A stretch of DNA of 43,096 nt from Planctomycetota bacterium. Lineage in GTDB: Bacteria > Planctomycetota > UBA1135 > GCA-002686595. Numbering within the stretch: the first letter of the stretch is position 1; each line of letters starts with the position of its first letter. The stretch covers positions 1-43,096 of the forward strand of contig JAIOPM010000053.1 of NCBI GenBank assembly GCA_021413885.1, given 5' to 3'. The notes under the pieces were generated by a model. That model was given only the letters and a program-made list of their open reading frames with translations, had not been told where the DNA came from and ran no database searches. Below, piece by piece: positions 17,713 through 26,661 of this stretch. Position numbers and translations under genes: made by a program.

Positions 17713-18702
17713 TCAAGTGTAGTTGCGGAGCGTCAGCTCCTTCGGACTCGGCGCGAGGTACGTCTGGTCGCGCAAGTAGCCGACGTCGAGCGCGCGGACG
17801 TGGTGGCGCACCAACGCGATCGGCACGACCAACGGCACGAGGCGTTTGCGATAGTCGTCGAACGCCTGCGCGAGCTCGCGCTTGCCGTCGGCGTCGAGCT
17901 CGTCCTTGAAGTAGCCGGCGAGATGTTGGAGCACGTTGAAGTGGCGCTTCGGCGTCGCGTGCGCGCCGAGGGCTTCCATGAAGAGCCGGCTGTAGCGCTC
18001 GACGAGCTCGCGGCGATCCGCCGTGCCCGCGAGCGCGACCATGCGCCCGAGTTCCGAGTAGTGCTTCGGGCTGTGCGCCATCAACTGGTACTTGTGCACG
18101 CGGTGGAAGTCGACGATCGCGCGCGGCGCGAGCGTGCCGCGCCGGAACTCGAGTAGACGTTGGTACGCGAAGACGCGATCGAGGAACGACTCGCGCAACA
18201 CCGAGTCGTGGAGGCGTCCTTCTTCCTCGATCGGAAGCAGCGGGAAGCGCTCGAGCAGCACCTTCGCGAACGCGCCGACGCCGCGCCGTTCCGCCATGCC
18301 CTTCTGGTTGTAGACGCGGACGCGTTCCATGCCGCAGCTCGGGCTGTCGCTCTTCAACACGTAACCGGCGAGGTCGAGCGCGGCGAGTTCGTCGACCTTC
18401 GCGCGGGAGAAACTCTCCATCGCATCGGTGTGATCGGCGCCCGACTTCGTGCCGACGAGGCGCGGCGCGTCGGCGCGGCCGAGCAAGTGCACCGTCTCGC
18501 GCGGCGCGCCGAGTCCGATCCCCATCTCCGGGCAGACGTCGACCCACTCGACCCACGTCGCGAGCACGTCGGTCAGGAAGCGATCGCGCTTGTGCCCGCC
18601 GTCCCAACGCACCGCCGCGCCGAGCAGGCACGAGCTGATACCGATGCGCGGCTTGACGACCGTCGCGTCTTTCGTCGGAGCTGTCTGGACTTCGGTCGCC
18701 AT
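17713..18702 (-). CDS. DUF523 + DUF1722 fusion protein (YbgA-like C-terminus)
   Basis: A 329-residue cytosolic protein of two joined domains. Residues about 18-165 are DUF523, with its conserved cysteines in ISSCLLG, VCPEMGIGLG and LKSDSPSCG. Some stand-alone DUF523 proteins are iron-sulfur thiouracil desulfurases, so a cluster bound by these cysteines is plausible. Residues about 190-325 are DUF1722 (LVPFHRVHKY-like: RAIVDFHRVHKYQLMAHSPKHY, and PKRHFNVLQHLAGYFK). The fusion is a common architecture of unknown function. The ATG at 18702 gives a 17-residue leader before DUF523. The divergent SRPBCC gene starts 74 bp away. Confidence 0.92.
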   Translation of the reverse strand: MATEVQTAPTKDATVVKPRIGISSCLLGAAVRWDGGHKRDRFLTDVLATWVEWVDVCPEMGIGLGAPRETVHLLGRADAPRLVGTKSGADHTDAMESFSRAKVDELAALDLAGYVLKSDSPSCGMERVRVYNQKGMAERRGVGAFAKVLLERFPLLPIEEEGRLHDSVLRESFLDRVFAYQRLLEFRRGTLAPRAIVDFHRVHKYQLMAHSPKHYSELGRMVALAGTADRRELVERYSRLFMEALGAHATPKRHFNVLQHLAGYFKDELDADGKRELAQAFDDYRKRLVPLVVPIALVRHHVRALDVGYLRDQTYLAPSPKELTLRNYT

Positions 18703-18776
18703 TCGTTCGTTCGCGGTCGATTCGCAACACTGCGTTTCGCGCGCGCGCAGACTATAAGCGCTCTCCGTCCCTTCCG
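18703..18776. promoter_or_regulatory. Divergent promoter region between DUF523/DUF1722 and SRPBCC genes
   Basis: A short 74-bp gap serves both genes. On the plus strand a TATAAG hexamer at 18753-18758 lies 18 bp before the SRPBCC start codon and could be its -10 box; no clear -35 sits 16-18 bp upstream of it. No minus-strand promoter was identified. Confidence 0.35.
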
Positions 18777-19319
18777 ATGTCCCAACTCGTCACGATCGAA
18801 CGCGCGCTCGAATTCCCGAGCGAGCCCTACTTGCTCGAACGTCCGCCGAGCCACGTCCTGCGCGCCGCGACGCGCGTCGACGCTCCGCTCGAGCGTGTCT
18901 TCGATTTCTTTTCGCGCGCGGAGAATCTCGAGCGACTGACGCCGGCCGAACTCGGCTTCACGATTTTGACGCCGGCTCCGATCGAAATGCGCGTCGGCGC
19001 GACGATCGACTACCGCATCCGACTCGGGCTCTTGCCGCTGCGTTGGACGACGCGGATCGACGCGTGGGAGCCCGGCGCGCGCTTCGCCGACGCGCAACTG
19101 CGCGGACCGTACGCGTGTTGGTGGCACGAGCATCGTTTCGTCGCCGACGGCGGCGCGACGAGGATGTTCGACAACGTCTACTACCGGCCGCCGTTCGGTC
19201 CGCTCGGCGCGCTCGCGAACGTGTTCTTCATCCGGCGGAAGCTCGAGAGCATCTTCGAGTTCCGCGAGCTCGCGATCGGCGCGCACTTCGGCGCGACGAC
19301 GATCATGTCAGGTCGATGA
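18777..19319 (+). CDS. SRPBCC-family ligand-binding protein
   Basis: A 180-residue protein with the START/Bet v1-like fold: HVLRAATRVDAPLERVFDFFSRAENLERLTPAELGF, then a beta-sheet region (IDYRIRLGLLPLRWTTRIDAWEPGARFADAQLRGPYACWWHEHRF) and a C-terminal helix (IRRKLESIFEFRELAIG). This form matches the SRPBCC proteins often annotated cell-division inhibitor or CDP-paratose 2-epimerase-like in older databases, a label without good support. A hydrophobic pocket for a lipid-like ligand is likely. The 3' end overlaps the convergent gene by 17 bp. Confidence 0.85.
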   Translation: MSQLVTIERALEFPSEPYLLERPPSHVLRAATRVDAPLERVFDFFSRAENLERLTPAELGFTILTPAPIEMRVGATIDYRIRLGLLPLRWTTRIDAWEPGARFADAQLRGPYACWWHEHRFVADGGATRMFDNVYYRPPFGPLGALANVFFIRRKLESIFEFRELAIGAHFGATTIMSGR

Positions 19320-19620
19320 TCGTCGTCGTCGACGCGGGATTCAGGCGGGCCGGCTCGTCGGCCTTCTCGCGCTTCCACCGACAGCGTTCGCACGCGACAC
19401 GCGAATGACGTCGACAGTCCGCGACCCACAGCACGAACGCAGGCGCGAGGCACACGCCGACGAGGACCGAGTCGGCGCCGCTCACGTACGCCCACACGCC
19501 CGCCGCGAGCAACGCGATCCACAACACCTGCACTACATGGAAATGCCGAGAGCTGTGCGGCGTGACTTCGTCGCACGTCTCGCAACGCTCACACCACGAC
19601 TTCGTTCGGAACGGGCTCAT
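19303..19620 (-). CDS. Small cysteine-rich membrane protein of unknown function
   Basis: A 105-residue protein with cysteine clusters near both ends: CERCETCDE (residues 10-18) and CERCRW (near 78), which could form one zinc ribbon once the chain folds back. Between them lie two hydrophobic segments (VVQVLWIALLAAGVWAYV and VLVGVCLAPAFVLWV), giving a hairpin in the membrane with both cysteine clusters on the same side. Such ribbon-plus-hairpin proteins are common and unassigned. The ATG at 19620 begins right before the ribbon. It overlaps the SRPBCC gene tail to tail by 17 bp. Confidence 0.7.
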   Translation of the reverse strand: MSPFRTKSWCERCETCDEVTPHSSRHFHVVQVLWIALLAAGVWAYVSGADSVLVGVCLAPAFVLWVADCRRHSRVACERCRWKREKADEPARLNPASTTTIIDLT

Positions 19621-19663
19621 CGACACGCGTCCAAATCCTAGCGCGTCGCGCGCGACCCCGCGC

Positions 19664-19692
19664 TTGTCCCGCGTTCTCGCGCCACCTACGCT
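19664..19692 (+). promoter_or_regulatory. Candidate sigma-70 promoter for zwf-pgl
   Basis: TTGTCC (19664-19669) and TACGCT (19687-19692) are separated by exactly 17 bp. The -10 box ends 21 bp before the zwf ATG, giving a short leader of about 15 nt with a GCGAGG ribosome-binding-like stretch. Inferred from consensus only. Confidence 0.45.
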
Positions 19693-19713
19693 GCTCGAAG
19701 AAGCGAGGCGCGC

Positions 19714-21174
19714 ATGTCGAAGTCCAATGTCGAACCCCACCTGATCGTCGTCTTCGGGGCGACCGGCGATCTCTTCCACCGCAAGTTGCTCCCGGCGCTC
19801 TTCCGTTTGGTAAAGCGCCGCGCCGAGCCCGTGCCCTATCGCATCCTCGGCGTCGCGCGCCGCGGCGACCTCGACGACGCGAGCTTCCGCATGCTCTGCG
19901 CCAAGGCGCTCGAATCCGCCGGCGTGGCGGAGAGCGATTCCGCGCGCGCGCCGTTCCTCGCCGCGCTCGACTACCAGACGTTGCAGGACGGCGTCGAAGA
20001 CAGCTATCGCTCGCTCGCGGAGCGCATCGACGCGCTCGAGACCGCGCACCGGCTGCCGCACAACCGGATCTTCTATCTCGCGCTTCCGCCGCAAGCGTTT
20101 CCCGCGACGATCGCCGGCCTCGGCGCGGTCGGACTGAATCGCTCGGCGGGCTTCACGCGTTTGGTGATCGAGAAGCCGTTCGGCCGCGACCTCGCGACGG
20201 CGCGCGAACTCAACGCGCTCGTGCACACCGCCTTCGAGGAGCCGCAGGTCTATCGCATCGATCACTACCTCGGGAAGGAGACCGTCCAGAACCTGTTCGT
20301 GTTCCGCTTCGCGAACGCGCTCTTCGAGCCGATCTGGAATCGCGATCGCATCGAGCACGTGCAGATCACGGTCTCCGAGGAACTCGGCGTCGAGAGCCGC
20401 GCGGGTTACTACGAGCAAGCCGGCGCGTTGCGCGACATGGTGCAGAACCATTTGACGCAGCTGCTCTGCCTGACCGCGATGGAACCGCCCGCGCAATTCG
20501 AGGCCGACGCGATCCGCAACGAGAAGGTCAAGGTGTTGCGCTCGATCGCGCCGATCTCCGAGGACGACGTCGTGTTCGGTCAGTACACGCCGGGCAACGT
20601 CGACGGCGCGCAGGTCCGCGGCTACCTCGGCGAGACCGGCGTCGCGCCCGAGTCGAAGACCGAGACGTTCGTCGCGCTCAAGCTCGCGGTGTCGAACTGG
20701 CGTTGGCAAGGCGTGCCGTTCTACTTGCGCACCGGCAAACGGATGCCGAAGCGTCTCTCGCAGATCACGGTTTCGTTCCGCTGTCCGCCGGTGTCGATGT
20801 TCCAGCCGTTCAACACCTGCGTGCTCTCGTCCAATCAACTGGTGATCACCGTGCAGCCCGACGAAGGCTTCGACCTCGTCTTCGAGGTCAAGGCGCCCGG
20901 CGATTCGATGACGATGCGCTCGCAGCGGATGCAGTACCGCTACCACGAGCACTTCGAGACGCTGCCGGACGGCTACGAGACGCTGCTGCGGGACGTGATC
21001 GTCGGCGACCAGACGCTCTTCGTGCGCGCAGACGAAGTGGAGAAGAGTTGGGAGCTCTTCACGCCGGTGCTCGAACGCGCGCGCGCGGTCCACGGCTACG
21101 CGGCCGGTAGTTGGGGCCCCGCGGCGGCCGAGCGACTCGTGGTCTCGGAAGACCATCGTTGGGTGCAGCGTTGA
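19714..21174 (+). CDS. zwf: Glucose-6-phosphate 1-dehydrogenase
   Basis: A 486-residue enzyme oxidising glucose 6-phosphate to 6-phosphogluconolactone with NADP+ (or NAD+), the entry to the oxidative pentose phosphate pathway. The N-terminal Rossmann motif is FGATGDLFHRKLLPALF (about 14-30). The substrate signature RIDHYLGKE lies at 181-189 with Lys188, and the probable catalytic histidine is in QNHLTQLL (His246). EKPFGRDL and YLRTGKRMPKR are further family blocks. Length is normal. Start ATG at 19714. The stop overlaps the pgl TTG start as TTGA, so lactone production and hydrolysis are coupled. No gnd or edd is in the window, so Entner-Doudoroff versus pentose phosphate use cannot be judged. 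Confidence 0.97.
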   Translation: MSKSNVEPHLIVVFGATGDLFHRKLLPALFRLVKRRAEPVPYRILGVARRGDLDDASFRMLCAKALESAGVAESDSARAPFLAALDYQTLQDGVEDSYRSLAERIDALETAHRLPHNRIFYLALPPQAFPATIAGLGAVGLNRSAGFTRLVIEKPFGRDLATARELNALVHTAFEEPQVYRIDHYLGKETVQNLFVFRFANALFEPIWNRDRIEHVQITVSEELGVESRAGYYEQAGALRDMVQNHLTQLLCLTAMEPPAQFEADAIRNEKVKVLRSIAPISEDDVVFGQYTPGNVDGAQVRGYLGETGVAPESKTETFVALKLAVSNWRWQGVPFYLRTGKRMPKRLSQITVSFRCPPVSMFQPFNTCVLSSNQLVITVQPDEGFDLVFEVKAPGDSMTMRSQRMQYRYHEHFETLPDGYETLLRDVIVGDQTLFVRADEVEKSWELFTPVLERARAVHGYAAGSWGPAAAERLVVSEDHRWVQR

Positions 21175-21893
21175 GCGTCGCGCCCGATGTACGCGTGCAC
21201 GAGACCGCCGACGAACAGTGCGCCGCGGTCGCGGACTTCGTCGTCGGTGAATTGCGCGCGATCCTCGCCCGCGCACCGCGCGCGACGTTCGCGCTGACCG
21301 GCGGCTCGACGCCGAAGAGACTCTACGAGCGCCTCGGCGCGCGCCACGGCCGCGACCTCGATTGGACGAAGGTCCACTTCTTCTTCGGCGACGAGCGGTG
21401 CGTGCCGCTCGACGCGCCGGACTCGAACTTCCGCATGGCGCACGATGCGTTGTTCGCGCCGCTCGGGCTCCCGCGCTCCGGGTTGCACCCGATGCCGGCC
21501 GAGGATCCCGACCGCGACGCCGCGGCGCGCAGGCACGAACGCGAGCTGCGCGAGTTCTTCGGCGACGGCGCCACGTTCGACCTCGCGATGCTCGGCCTCG
21601 GCGAGGACGCGCACGTCGCGTCGCTCTTCCCCGGCGAACGCTCGGTCGACGAGCGCGAGCGTTGGGTCCTCCACATCGAGACCCGCGCCAAGCCGCCGCC
21701 CCATCGCTTGACGATGACGTTGCCGGTGTTCGCGCGCTCGCGCACGTTGTTCTTCCTGGTCGGCGGCGCGACCAAGCGCGACGCGGTGCGACGCGTGCTC
21801 GAGCCCAAAGACGACGCCGATCGCGCGTTGCCCGCGGCGCGCGTCACCGCGCGCGAACGCTTGATCTGGTTCGTCGACCGCGCGGCGCGCTGA
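21171..21893 (+). CDS. pgl: 6-phosphogluconolactonase
   Basis: A 240-residue cytosolic enzyme hydrolysing 6-phosphogluconolactone to 6-phosphogluconate. Family blocks: FALTGGSTPKRLYERL (phosphate-binding), WTKVHFFFGDERCVP, SNFRMAHDALF, and LAMLGLGEDAHVASLFPG containing the catalytic histidine motif (G-x-D/E-x-H). The end RLIWFVDRAA is typical. The TTG at 21171 overlaps the zwf stop (TTGA) and gives the right N-terminus; a GTG about 24 bp later is an alternative. The frame also runs into zwf, but that part is shadow. Co-transcription with zwf is evident. Confidence 0.94.
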   Translation: MSVAPDVRVHETADEQCAAVADFVVGELRAILARAPRATFALTGGSTPKRLYERLGARHGRDLDWTKVHFFFGDERCVPLDAPDSNFRMAHDALFAPLGLPRSGLHPMPAEDPDRDAAARRHERELREFFGDGATFDLAMLGLGEDAHVASLFPGERSVDERERWVLHIETRAKPPPHRLTMTLPVFARSRTLFFLVGGATKRDAVRRVLEPKDDADRALPAARVTARERLIWFVDRAAR

Positions 21894-21954
21894 GTTCGGT
21901 CACCGACCGATCGAGCAGCCGACGCCGACGAGCCAGCGCGTGCCCCGCGCTCGC

Positions 21955-21997
21955 GTCTTAGCGCCGTCTTAGCGCCGCGCGGCTTCCATTTAGCGCG
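21955..21997 (+). promoter_or_regulatory. Tandem direct repeats upstream of kdp, candidate KdpE operator
   Basis: GTCTTAGCGCC occurs twice back to back (21955-21965 and 21966-21976), a perfect 11-bp tandem repeat. A related half-site CATTTAGCGCG lies at 21987-21997, 21 bp from the second copy, close to two helical turns. OmpR/PhoB-family regulators, to which KdpE belongs, bind such 10-11-bp direct repeats as dimers. The site is in the 159-bp gap after pgl and ends 55 bp before the first kdp-region ORF. The repeats are seen directly; the link to KdpE is inference. Confidence 0.55.
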
Positions 21998-22052
21998 CAC
22001 CGCGCGGCGCGGCGACCTAGCCTTCGGGCGTGCTCTCGCACGAGGCCAACCT

Positions 22053-22133
22053 ATGGATGTCGTCTACGTCGCGCTCTTGATCGCCGTCTTCCTCGCGCTC
22101 GCCGCGCCGCTGCGCGAACGCCACACGGACTAA
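22053..22133 (+). CDS. 26-residue single-helix membrane micropeptide at the head of the kdp operon
   Basis: ATG to TAA encodes MDVVYVALLIAVFLALAA followed by a charged tail PLRERHTD. It reads as one transmembrane helix with its positive tail inside or outside undetermined. It starts 10 bp before kdpF and has a plausible ribosome site (GAGGCC 8 bp upstream). Its composition and position parallel KdpF, so it may be a second small subunit of the Kdp pump or a leader peptide. No family is recognised; translation is inferred from spacing and frame only. Confidence 0.5.
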   Translation: MDVVYVALLIAVFLALAAPLRERHTD

Positions 22134-22143
22134 CGAGGAAACC

Positions 22144-22236
22144 GTGACCTTCCTCTACGCACTCGCCGCGTTGCTCTGCGTCGGCCTCGCGCTCTACCTG
22201 TTCGTCGCGCTCTTCCAACCGGAGCGTTTCGAATGA
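22144..22236 (+). CDS. kdpF: Potassium-transporting ATPase small subunit KdpF
   Basis: A 30-residue single-pass membrane peptide: GTG start after a good ribosome site (GAGGAAACC), one hydrophobic helix (LYALAALLCVGLALYLFVAL) and the characteristic end FQPERFE. KdpF is a lipid-like stabiliser between KdpA and KdpB. Its TGA overlaps the kdpA ATG (ATGA, 22233-22236). Size and the PERF ending match the family. Confidence 0.88.
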   Translation: MTFLYALAALLCVGLALYLFVALFQPERFE

Positions 22237-23987
22237 GCCTCGAAGCTTGGATGCGTCTGACGCTGTTCATCGCTGTGCTCGTCGCTCTCGGCTGGCCGCT
22301 CGGCGCGTACCTCGCGAACGTCGCCGCGGGCAAGAACCCGGGTGTCGCGCGTTGGCTCGCGCCGCTCGAGCGCGGGATCTACCGCATCGGCGGAGTCGAC
22401 TCGGCGCGCGAGATGACCTGGAAGCAGTACGCGCTCGCGCTGCTCGCGTTCCAACTCGTCGGCGTGTTGGTGCTCTACGCGCTGCAGCGGCTCCAGGGAT
22501 CGTTGCCGTTCAACCCCGCCGGCTTCGCCGGCACGACACCGGACCTCGCGTTCGACACGGCGATCAGCTTCGTGACCAACACGAATTGGCAGAGCTACGG
22601 CGGCGAGACGACGATGAGCCACTTCGTCCAGGCCGTCGGCCTCGGCGTGCAGAACTTCGTCTCGGCGGCGACGGGCATCGCGGTGTTCTTCGCTTTGGCG
22701 CGCGGCTTCCAGCGCGCGAGCGCTGCCACCCTCGGCAACTTCTGGGCGGACATGGTGCGCTCGACGGTCCATGTGCTCTTGCCGTTGTCGGTGGTGCTCG
22801 CACTCGCGCTCGTTTCGCAAGGCGTCGTGCAGACGCTCGCGCCGGCGGCGACGGTTCAGCTGCTCGAGCCGACCACTGATTCCGCGGGAGCGCCGGTGAG
22901 CGAACAGACCCTCGCGCTCGGGCCGGTCGCCTCGCAAGTCGCGATCAAACAACTCGGCACCAACGGCGGCGGCTTCTTCAACGTCAACTCCGCGCACCCG
23001 TTCGAGAACCCGACGCCGCTCTCCAACTACCTCGAGCTGCTCGCGATCCTGCTCCTTCCCGTCGCCGCGTGTTCGGCGTTCGGGCGCATGGCCGTCGACC
23101 GGCGACAAGGACGCGCGCTGCTCGCGACGATGATCTTGATCTTCGTGCCGCTGACGGCGCTCGCGATCGGAGCGGAGGAGCGCGGCAATCCGAAGCTCAC
23201 GGCGCTCGGCGCGGACCAATTCGCGAGCGAGCAGCAGTCGGGCGGGAACTTGGAGGGCAAGGAGGTGCGCTTCGGCGCGTTCGAGTCCGCGCTCTGGTCG
23301 ACGGCGACGACCGCCGCCTCCAACGGCTCGGTCAACTCGATGCACGATTCCTACACGCCGCTCGGCGGGCTCGCGCCGATGGTGCTGATGCAGCTCGGCG
23401 AGGTCGTGTTCGGCGGCGTCGGTTCGGGGCTCTACGGGCTGGTGCTCTTCGCCCTGGTCGCCGTGTTCCTCGCCGGACTGATGGTCGGTCGCACGCCGGA
23501 GTACCTCGGCAAGAAGATCGAGCGCTTCGAGGTGCAGATGGCGTCGCTCGGGATCCTCGCGCCGTGCTTCGCGGTGCTCGTCGGCACCGCGCTCGCCGTT
23601 TCGACGAGCGTCGGCCGCGCGTCGATCCAAGACCCGGGCGTGCACGGCTTCAGCGAAGTGCTCTACGCGTTCTCGTCCGCCGGCAACAACAACGGCAGCG
23701 CGTTCGCAGGCCTGAACGCGAACGTGCCCTTCTACAACGTGGCTCTCGGGTTCGCGATGTTGATCGCGCGGTACCTGGTCGCGTTGCCGGTGATCGCGAT
23801 CGCCGGAACACTCGCGGCGAAGAAGAAGACACCTGAGTCGGCCGGCACGTTGCCGACGCACGGTGCGTTGTTCGTCGGGCTGCTGGTCGGCGTCGTGTTG
23901 CTCGTCGGCGCGTTGACTTTCCTACCCTCGCTCGCGATCGGTCCGATCGTCGAGCACCTGCAGATGATCGCCGGAGGAGGAGCGTGA
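22233..23987 (+). CDS. kdpA: Potassium-transporting ATPase channel subunit KdpA
   Basis: A 584-residue inner-membrane subunit, the K+-selective channel-like part of the KdpFABC pump. About ten hydrophobic segments are visible. Filter-region motifs of the superfamily of K+ transporters appear: [12 protein letters not shown] (about 110), [29 protein letters not shown]-type [14 protein letters not shown] near 490, and [22 protein letters not shown]. Each selectivity filter glycine is present. Length is normal (E. coli 557). It overlaps kdpF at its 5' end and kdpB at its 3' end. Confidence 0.97.
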   Translation: MSLEAWMRLTLFIAVLVALGWPLGAYLANVAAGKNPGVARWLAPLERGIYRIGGVDSAREMTWKQYALALLAFQLVGVLVLYALQRLQGSLPFNPAGFAGTTPDLAFDTAISFVTNTNWQSYGGETTMSHFVQAVGLGVQNFVSAATGIAVFFALARGFQRASAATLGNFWADMVRSTVHVLLPLSVVLALALVSQGVVQTLAPAATVQLLEPTTDSAGAPVSEQTLALGPVASQVAIKQLGTNGGGFFNVNSAHPFENPTPLSNYLELLAILLLPVAACSAFGRMAVDRRQGRALLATMILIFVPLTALAIGAEERGNPKLTALGADQFASEQQSGGNLEGKEVRFGAFESALWSTATTAASNGSVNSMHDSYTPLGGLAPMVLMQLGEVVFGGVGSGLYGLVLFALVAVFLAGLMVGRTPEYLGKKIERFEVQMASLGILAPCFAVLVGTALAVSTSVGRASIQDPGVHGFSEVLYAFSSAGNNNGSAFAGLNANVPFYNVALGFAMLIARYLVALPVIAIAGTLAAKKKTPESAGTLPTHGALFVGLLVGVVLLVGALTFLPSLAIGPIVEHLQMIAGGGA

Positions 23988-26065
23988 GCGTCTCTTCGCA
24001 TGCTTCGGAACGTCGCGCGCCCAGCCTGGCCGACTCGCGACTCCTGATGGACGCAGCGAAGGCCTCGTTCGCGAAGCTCGATCCGCGCCGCCAGATCAAG
24101 AACCCGGTGATGTTCGTCACGTGGGTCGGCGCAGCGTTCACGACGTTGCTCGGCTTCTGCTCGCTCGCCGGCGTCGGCGAGAGCGGCACCGGCTTCGTGT
24201 TCGCCGTCGCGGCGTGGCTGTGGTTCACGGTACTCTTCGCGAACTTCGCGGAAGCGATGGCCGAAGGTCGCGGCAAGGCGCAGGCCGCTTCGCTCAGGCG
24301 CTCGCGCGGCGAGACGATCGCGAAGGCGCTGCCGAAAGGGAAACGCGACGAGCCGTTCGTGTTGGTCCCGGCCGAGCTGCTCACCAAGCATCAGATCGTG
24401 CTGGTCCAAGCCGGCGACATGATCCCGTGTGACGGCGAGGTCGTCGAAGGCGCTGCGTCGGTCGACGAGAGCGCGGTGACCGGCGAGAGCGCTCCGGTGA
24501 TCCGCGAGAGCGGCGGCGATCGCAGCGCGGTCACCGGCGGCACGCGGGTGCTCTCCGATTGGCTGGTGATGCGCGTCACCGCGCGCACCGGCGAATCGTT
24601 CCTCGACCGCATGATCGCGCTGGTCGAAGGCGCCAAGCGCCAGAAGACGCCGAGCGAGATCGCGCTCGGCATCTTGCTCGCCGGCATGACGCTGGTGTTC
24701 CTGTTCGCGGTCGCGACGTTGCTCCCGTTCTCGCACTTCGCGGTCGCCGCGACCGGACGCGGCGCGCCGATCGGACTGTCGGTGCTCGTCGCGTTGCTCG
24801 TGTGCCTGATCCCGACGACCATCGGTGGTTTGCTGTCGGCGATCGGCATCGCGGGCATGGATCGCTTGATCCGCAAGAACGTGATCGCGACCTCCGGCCG
24901 TTCGGTCGAAGCCGCGGGCGACGTCGACGTGCTGCTGCTCGACAAGACCGGCACGATCACGCTCGGCAATCGTCAGGCGACGCGCTTCGTGCCGGCGGAA
25001 GGCACGAGCGAGCGCGAGCTCGCCGACGCCGCGCAGCTCTCTTCCCTCGCCGACGAAACTCCCGAGGGCCGCAGCATCGTCGTGCTCGCGAAGACGGCTC
25101 ACGGTCTGCGCGAGCGCGCGATCCACGAGCTCGGCGCGACGTTCGTGCCGTTCAGCGCCCACACGCGCATGAGCGGCGTCGATCTCGACGGTCGGCGCAT
25201 CCGCAAGGGCGCGTTCGACGCGATCGCGAGTTGGGTCGCCGAGCACGGCGGCCGCGTGCCGGCGCAAGTCGACGCCCAAGTGCGCGAGATCGCGAAATCG
25301 GGCGGGACGCCGTTGGTCGTCGCGGACGGCGGGCGCGTGCTCGGCGTCGTGCACTTGAAGGACGTGTTGAAGGGCGGCATCCGCGAGCGCTTCGCCGATC
25401 TGCGCCGCATGGGCATTCGCACGGTGATGATCACCGGCGACAACGCGCTCACCGCGGCCGCGATCGCGGCGGAAGCCGGCGTCGACGATTTCCTCGCGCA
25501 GGCGACGCCGGAAGCGAAGCTCGCGCTGATCCGCGAGATGCAGGCGAAGGGCCACCTCGTCGCGATGACCGGCGACGGCACGAACGACGCGCCCGCGCTC
25601 GCCCAAGCCGACGTCGCCGTCGCGATGAACAGCGGCACGCAGGCGGCGAAAGAGGCCGGCAACATGGTCGACCTCGACTCGAATCCGACCAAGCTGATCG
25701 AGATCGTCGAGACCGGCAAGCGCACGCTGATGACGCGCGGCGCGCTCACCACGTTCAGCATCGCGAACGACGTCGCCAAGTACTTCGCGATCCTGCCCGC
25801 GGCGTTCGCCCTGACGTTCCCGGAGCTCGGGAAGCTCGACGTGATGCACCTCTCGTCGCCTCGGTCCGCGATCCTCGCCGCGGTGATCTTCAACGCGTTG
25901 ATCATCGTCGCGTTGGTGCCGATCGCGCTGCGCGGCGTGAAGTACCGACCGATCGGCGCGTCGTCGCTCTTGGCGCGCAACCTGGGCTTGTGGGGAGTGA
26001 CCGGTCTCCTCGTGCCCTTCGTCGGCATCAAATTGATCGACCTCGCTCTGTCCATGTTCCTGTGA
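23984..26065 (+). CDS. kdpB: Potassium-transporting P-type ATPase subunit KdpB
   Basis: A 693-residue P-type (P1A) ATPase that powers K+ uptake. The TGES actuator loop is at 166-169, the phosphorylation motif DKTGT begins at Asp320, and the hinge motif GDGTNDAP is at 530-537. [13 protein letters not shown] forms the conserved helix before the P domain, with the KdpB-specific proline. The start is GTG, overlapping the kdpA stop (GTGA) and preceded by a strong GGAGGAGG site. All catalytic residues are present. Confidence 0.97.
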   Translation: MSVSSHASERRAPSLADSRLLMDAAKASFAKLDPRRQIKNPVMFVTWVGAAFTTLLGFCSLAGVGESGTGFVFAVAAWLWFTVLFANFAEAMAEGRGKAQAASLRRSRGETIAKALPKGKRDEPFVLVPAELLTKHQIVLVQAGDMIPCDGEVVEGAASVDESAVTGESAPVIRESGGDRSAVTGGTRVLSDWLVMRVTARTGESFLDRMIALVEGAKRQKTPSEIALGILLAGMTLVFLFAVATLLPFSHFAVAATGRGAPIGLSVLVALLVCLIPTTIGGLLSAIGIAGMDRLIRKNVIATSGRSVEAAGDVDVLLLDKTGTITLGNRQATRFVPAEGTSERELADAAQLSSLADETPEGRSIVVLAKTAHGLRERAIHELGATFVPFSAHTRMSGVDLDGRRIRKGAFDAIASWVAEHGGRVPAQVDAQVREIAKSGGTPLVVADGGRVLGVVHLKDVLKGGIRERFADLRRMGIRTVMITGDNALTAAAIAAEAGVDDFLAQATPEAKLALIREMQAKGHLVAMTGDGTNDAPALAQADVAVAMNSGTQAAKEAGNMVDLDSNPTKLIEIVETGKRTLMTRGALTTFSIANDVAKYFAILPAAFALTFPELGKLDVMHLSSPRSAILAAVIFNALIIVALVPIALRGVKYRPIGASSLLARNLGLWGVTGLLVPFVGIKLIDLALSMFL

Positions 26066-26078
26066 AGGATCCAGCGCC

Positions 26079-26648
26079 ATGTTCACCCTGCTTTCCGCCG
26101 CTCTGCGAGTGCTGCTCGCGCTCTCGCTCCTGTGCGGCATCGTGTACCCGGCGTTGGTGCTCGGCCTCGCGCAGCTCGCGTTCCCCGTGCAGGCGAACGG
26201 CAGCCTGATCGAACGCGACGGGCGCGCGGTCGGCTCGCGCCTGATCGGTCAGCCCTTCCACTCGTCGCGCTACTTTTGGAGTCGGCCGTCGGCGACCGGA
26301 GTGCACGCCTACGACGCGCGCGCGTCGAGCGGCTCGAATCTCGGGCCGACGAGCCCGGCGTTGCTCGATGCGGTCGCGGGTCGCGTTCGCGATCTGCGCG
26401 CGAGCGTCTCGAGCGAAGCTCCGGTCCCGGTGGATCTCGTCACCACGTCGGCGAGCGGCCTCGATCCGCACATCAGTCCGGCGGCGGCGTTGCTGCAGGT
26501 CGAGCGCGTGGCGACGGCGCGCGGACTCGCTCCGGAGCGCGTGCGCGCGCTGGTCCTCGATCACGTCGAGCCGCGCACGATCGGTCTCCTCGGCGAGGCG
26601 CGCGTCAACGTGCTCGAGCTCGACCTCGCGCTCGACGAACTGCGCTGA
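26079..26648 (+). CDS. kdpC: Potassium-transporting ATPase subunit KdpC
   Basis: A 189-residue subunit with one N-terminal membrane helix (about 8-30) and a periplasmic domain; it stabilises the KdpFABC complex. Family motifs: QANGSLIERDGRAVGSRLIGQ, YFWSRPSATG, SSGSNLGPTSPAL, TSASGLDPHISPAAALLQ and the C-terminal VNVLELDLAL. Start ATG at 26079 after an AAGGATC ribosome site, 13 bp beyond kdpB. Confidence 0.96.
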   Translation: MFTLLSAALRVLLALSLLCGIVYPALVLGLAQLAFPVQANGSLIERDGRAVGSRLIGQPFHSSRYFWSRPSATGVHAYDARASSGSNLGPTSPALLDAVAGRVRDLRASVSSEAPVPVDLVTTSASGLDPHISPAAALLQVERVATARGLAPERVRALVLDHVEPRTIGLLGEARVNVLELDLALDELR

Positions 26649-26661
26649 CACACTCTCCGCC

